NCBI GenBank assembly: GCA_000171875.1
Contig: ABHI01000005.1
Location: 1 to 64,000 of the forward strand
DNA length: 64,000 bases
Direction of reading: 5' to 3'
Origin: Flavobacteriales bacterium ALC-1
GTDB lineage: Bacteria > Bacteroidota > Bacteroidia > Flavobacteriales > Flavobacteriaceae
The notes under the pieces were generated by a model, which was not told the DNA's origin, made no database searches, and saw only the letters and a list, made by a program, of their open reading frames with translations. Below, one piece after another: positions 63,209-64,000 of this stretch (positions within the stretch are counted from its first letter, which is position 1; each line of letters begins with the position of its first letter). The translations under genes were made by a program, and so were the position numbers.

Positions 63209-63577
63209 ATGATAAACTCAATAAAATTTACAGAGCGACTTCAAAAAGTCATAGATTTTTATGGTGAAACTGCTTCAGGTTTTGCTGAAAAAATTGGTGT
63301 ACAACGTTCTAGTATTTCGCATATTCTTTCTGGTAGAAATAAGCCAAGTTTAGACTTTGTAATGAAGGTACTTCACTCCTATCCCGAAGTAGAATTATAT
63401 TGGTTAATGAATGGTAAAGGAGAATTTCCAAGTCAACCTAAAATTTCTGAATCTCCAAATTCTAATTTAACACAAACAGAATTAAAACCTAAAACTCAAA
63501 TACCAGAATCTAATTCTGAAATAGAGAAAATAGTTATCTTCTATAAAGATGGCACTTTTAAGAGCTATAAGCCTTAA
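63209..63577 (+). CDS. XRE-type HTH regulator
   Basis: This 122-residue protein has a lambda-repressor-like HTH: TERLQKVIDFYGETASGFAE, then IGVQRSSISHILSGRNKPS. The segment SYPEVELYWLMNGKGEFP matches YPQVNLVWLITGKGDMF of the HTH protein at 19739. The C-terminal part has a Ser/Pro/Asn-rich linker and ends EKIVIFYKDGTFKSYKP, a short strand-turn-strand that may bind a partner. The gene lies next to a carboxypeptidase and a lipoprotein gene; its targets are unknown. Confidence 0.88.
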   Translation: MINSIKFTERLQKVIDFYGETASGFAEKIGVQRSSISHILSGRNKPSLDFVMKVLHSYPEVELYWLMNGKGEFPSQPKISESPNSNLTQTELKPKTQIPESNSEIEKIVIFYKDGTFKSYKP

Positions 63578-63596
63578 AATTCATTTAGCGATTCAT

Positions 63597-63604
63597 TATC
63601 TTTG
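63597..63604 (+). promoter_or_regulatory. -7 box before the last lipoprotein gene
   Basis: TATCTTTG matches TAnnTTTG exactly and lies 14 bases before the ATG at 63619, giving a very short leader. Confidence 0.55.
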
Positions 63605-63618
63605 CATAAACACATATA

Positions 63619-64000
63619 ATGAAGGCATTTTTATCACTTTTTTTACTTTTATTACTAACAAGTTGCTACAATATAGAGCGCAATTGCTCAGATTACAAGA
63701 CTGGTACCTTTGAGTTTAACTATACCATTGACGGTATTGAAAAGACCGGACAATTTGTACGCACAGAAACGCTAAATATTGATTATTTTGAAGGTAAAGT
63801 AGATTCGTCTTCTGTACGTTGGATAAATGATTGTGAATTTATACTCAAAAAAATCAATCCAAAAAGCATGTCCGAAAAAGAAGCTATTCATATGAAAATA
63901 CTATCTACAACAGATAGCACCTACACTTTTGAATATAAACTTGCCATTAAAAAATCTAATAGAGAGCAACGCGTAGAAAAAGGTGTTGCTAAAAAAATTA
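63619..64000 (+). CDS. Lipoprotein, 3' end cut off
   Basis: The frame begins MKAFLSLFLLLLLTSCYNIE, with the lipobox LTSC (Cys16) clearly visible. It is open to the window end, 127 codons in total, with no stop. The mature part contains CSDYKTGTFEFNYTIDGIEK and SSVRWINDCEF; it looks like a small beta-rich domain with a few cysteines. The gene is conserved-looking but I cannot name a function, and I see no enzyme motif. It is downstream of the XRE gene by 41 bases with its own -7 box. Confidence 0.8.
   Translation, partial: MKAFLSLFLLLLLTSCYNIERNCSDYKTGTFEFNYTIDGIEKTGQFVRTETLNIDYFEGKVDSSSVRWINDCEFILKKINPKSMSEKEAIHMKILSTTDSTYTFEYKLAIKKSNREQRVEKGVAKKI

Noticed and set aside
1..64000. tRNA, rRNA, insertion sequence, prophage or defence operon
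   Set aside because: I looked for tRNA-like cloverleaf sequence, transposase or integrase motifs and known defence families and found none; very divergent ones cannot be excluded by eye.

Overview
The window is chromosomal DNA from a marine-type member of the Flavobacteriaceae (Bacteroidota). The evidence is low GC content, an LpxC-FabZ fusion protein, a PorX-type response regulator, a protein carrying a type IX secretion (T9SS) C-terminal sorting domain, many lipoproteins, and Bacteroidota-type -7 promoter boxes (TAnnTTTG). I see no rRNA, tRNA, CRISPR array, insertion sequence or phage genes.

Positions 1-14400 are housekeeping genes on the minus strand: a cut-off prohibitin-type SPFH protein, a VWA-type membrane protein and fabG; an M16 peptidase lipoprotein; sucD; and a long lipid A operon (lpxD, lpxC/fabZ, lpxA, efp, a lipoprotein, a second LpxD-like acyltransferase, an NTF2-like protein), preceded by an HD-domain phosphohydrolase. 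From 14591 the plus strand carries porX and tsaE. The HD gene and porX diverge around a long inverted repeat that sits in the same place relative to both start codons.

Positions 16723-21474 look like an accessory island between tsaE and ald. It holds a small secreted peptide, three related four-helix membrane proteins, two lipoproteins and a small HTH regulator. Then come ald and a small membrane-anchored protein.

Positions 23233-58274 form a surface polysaccharide (capsule/EPS) region. A UDP-glucuronate epimerase and a UDP-glucose dehydrogenase provide uronic acid precursors. They are followed on the minus strand by a 1750-residue T9SS cargo protein with a pectate-lyase-like beta-helix and eleven tandem Ig/PKD-like repeats. 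The plus-strand cluster has a flippase, a polymerase, one GT2 and four GT4 glycosyltransferases, a DUF2264 protein, an MBOAT/SGNH acylation pair, an acetyltransferase, two ATP-grasp ligase-like proteins, an AsnB-type amidotransferase, the initiating sugar-phosphate transferase, an aminotransferase and 4,6-dehydratase of the bacillosamine type, the Wza-type export protein, the Wzc-type tyrosine kinase and a polysaccharide deacetylase. Together they could assemble a Wzx/Wzy-dependent uronate-containing glycan that may be amidated and acylated.

Positions 58275-64000 return to housekeeping genes: proline dehydrogenase, aroB, a DinB-family protein, an Lrp/AsnC regulator, an M14 carboxypeptidase, an XRE-type regulator and a cut-off lipoprotein gene. 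The parts most worth following up are the accessory island, the palindromic HD/porX control region, and the amide-forming set of enzymes in the polysaccharide cluster.
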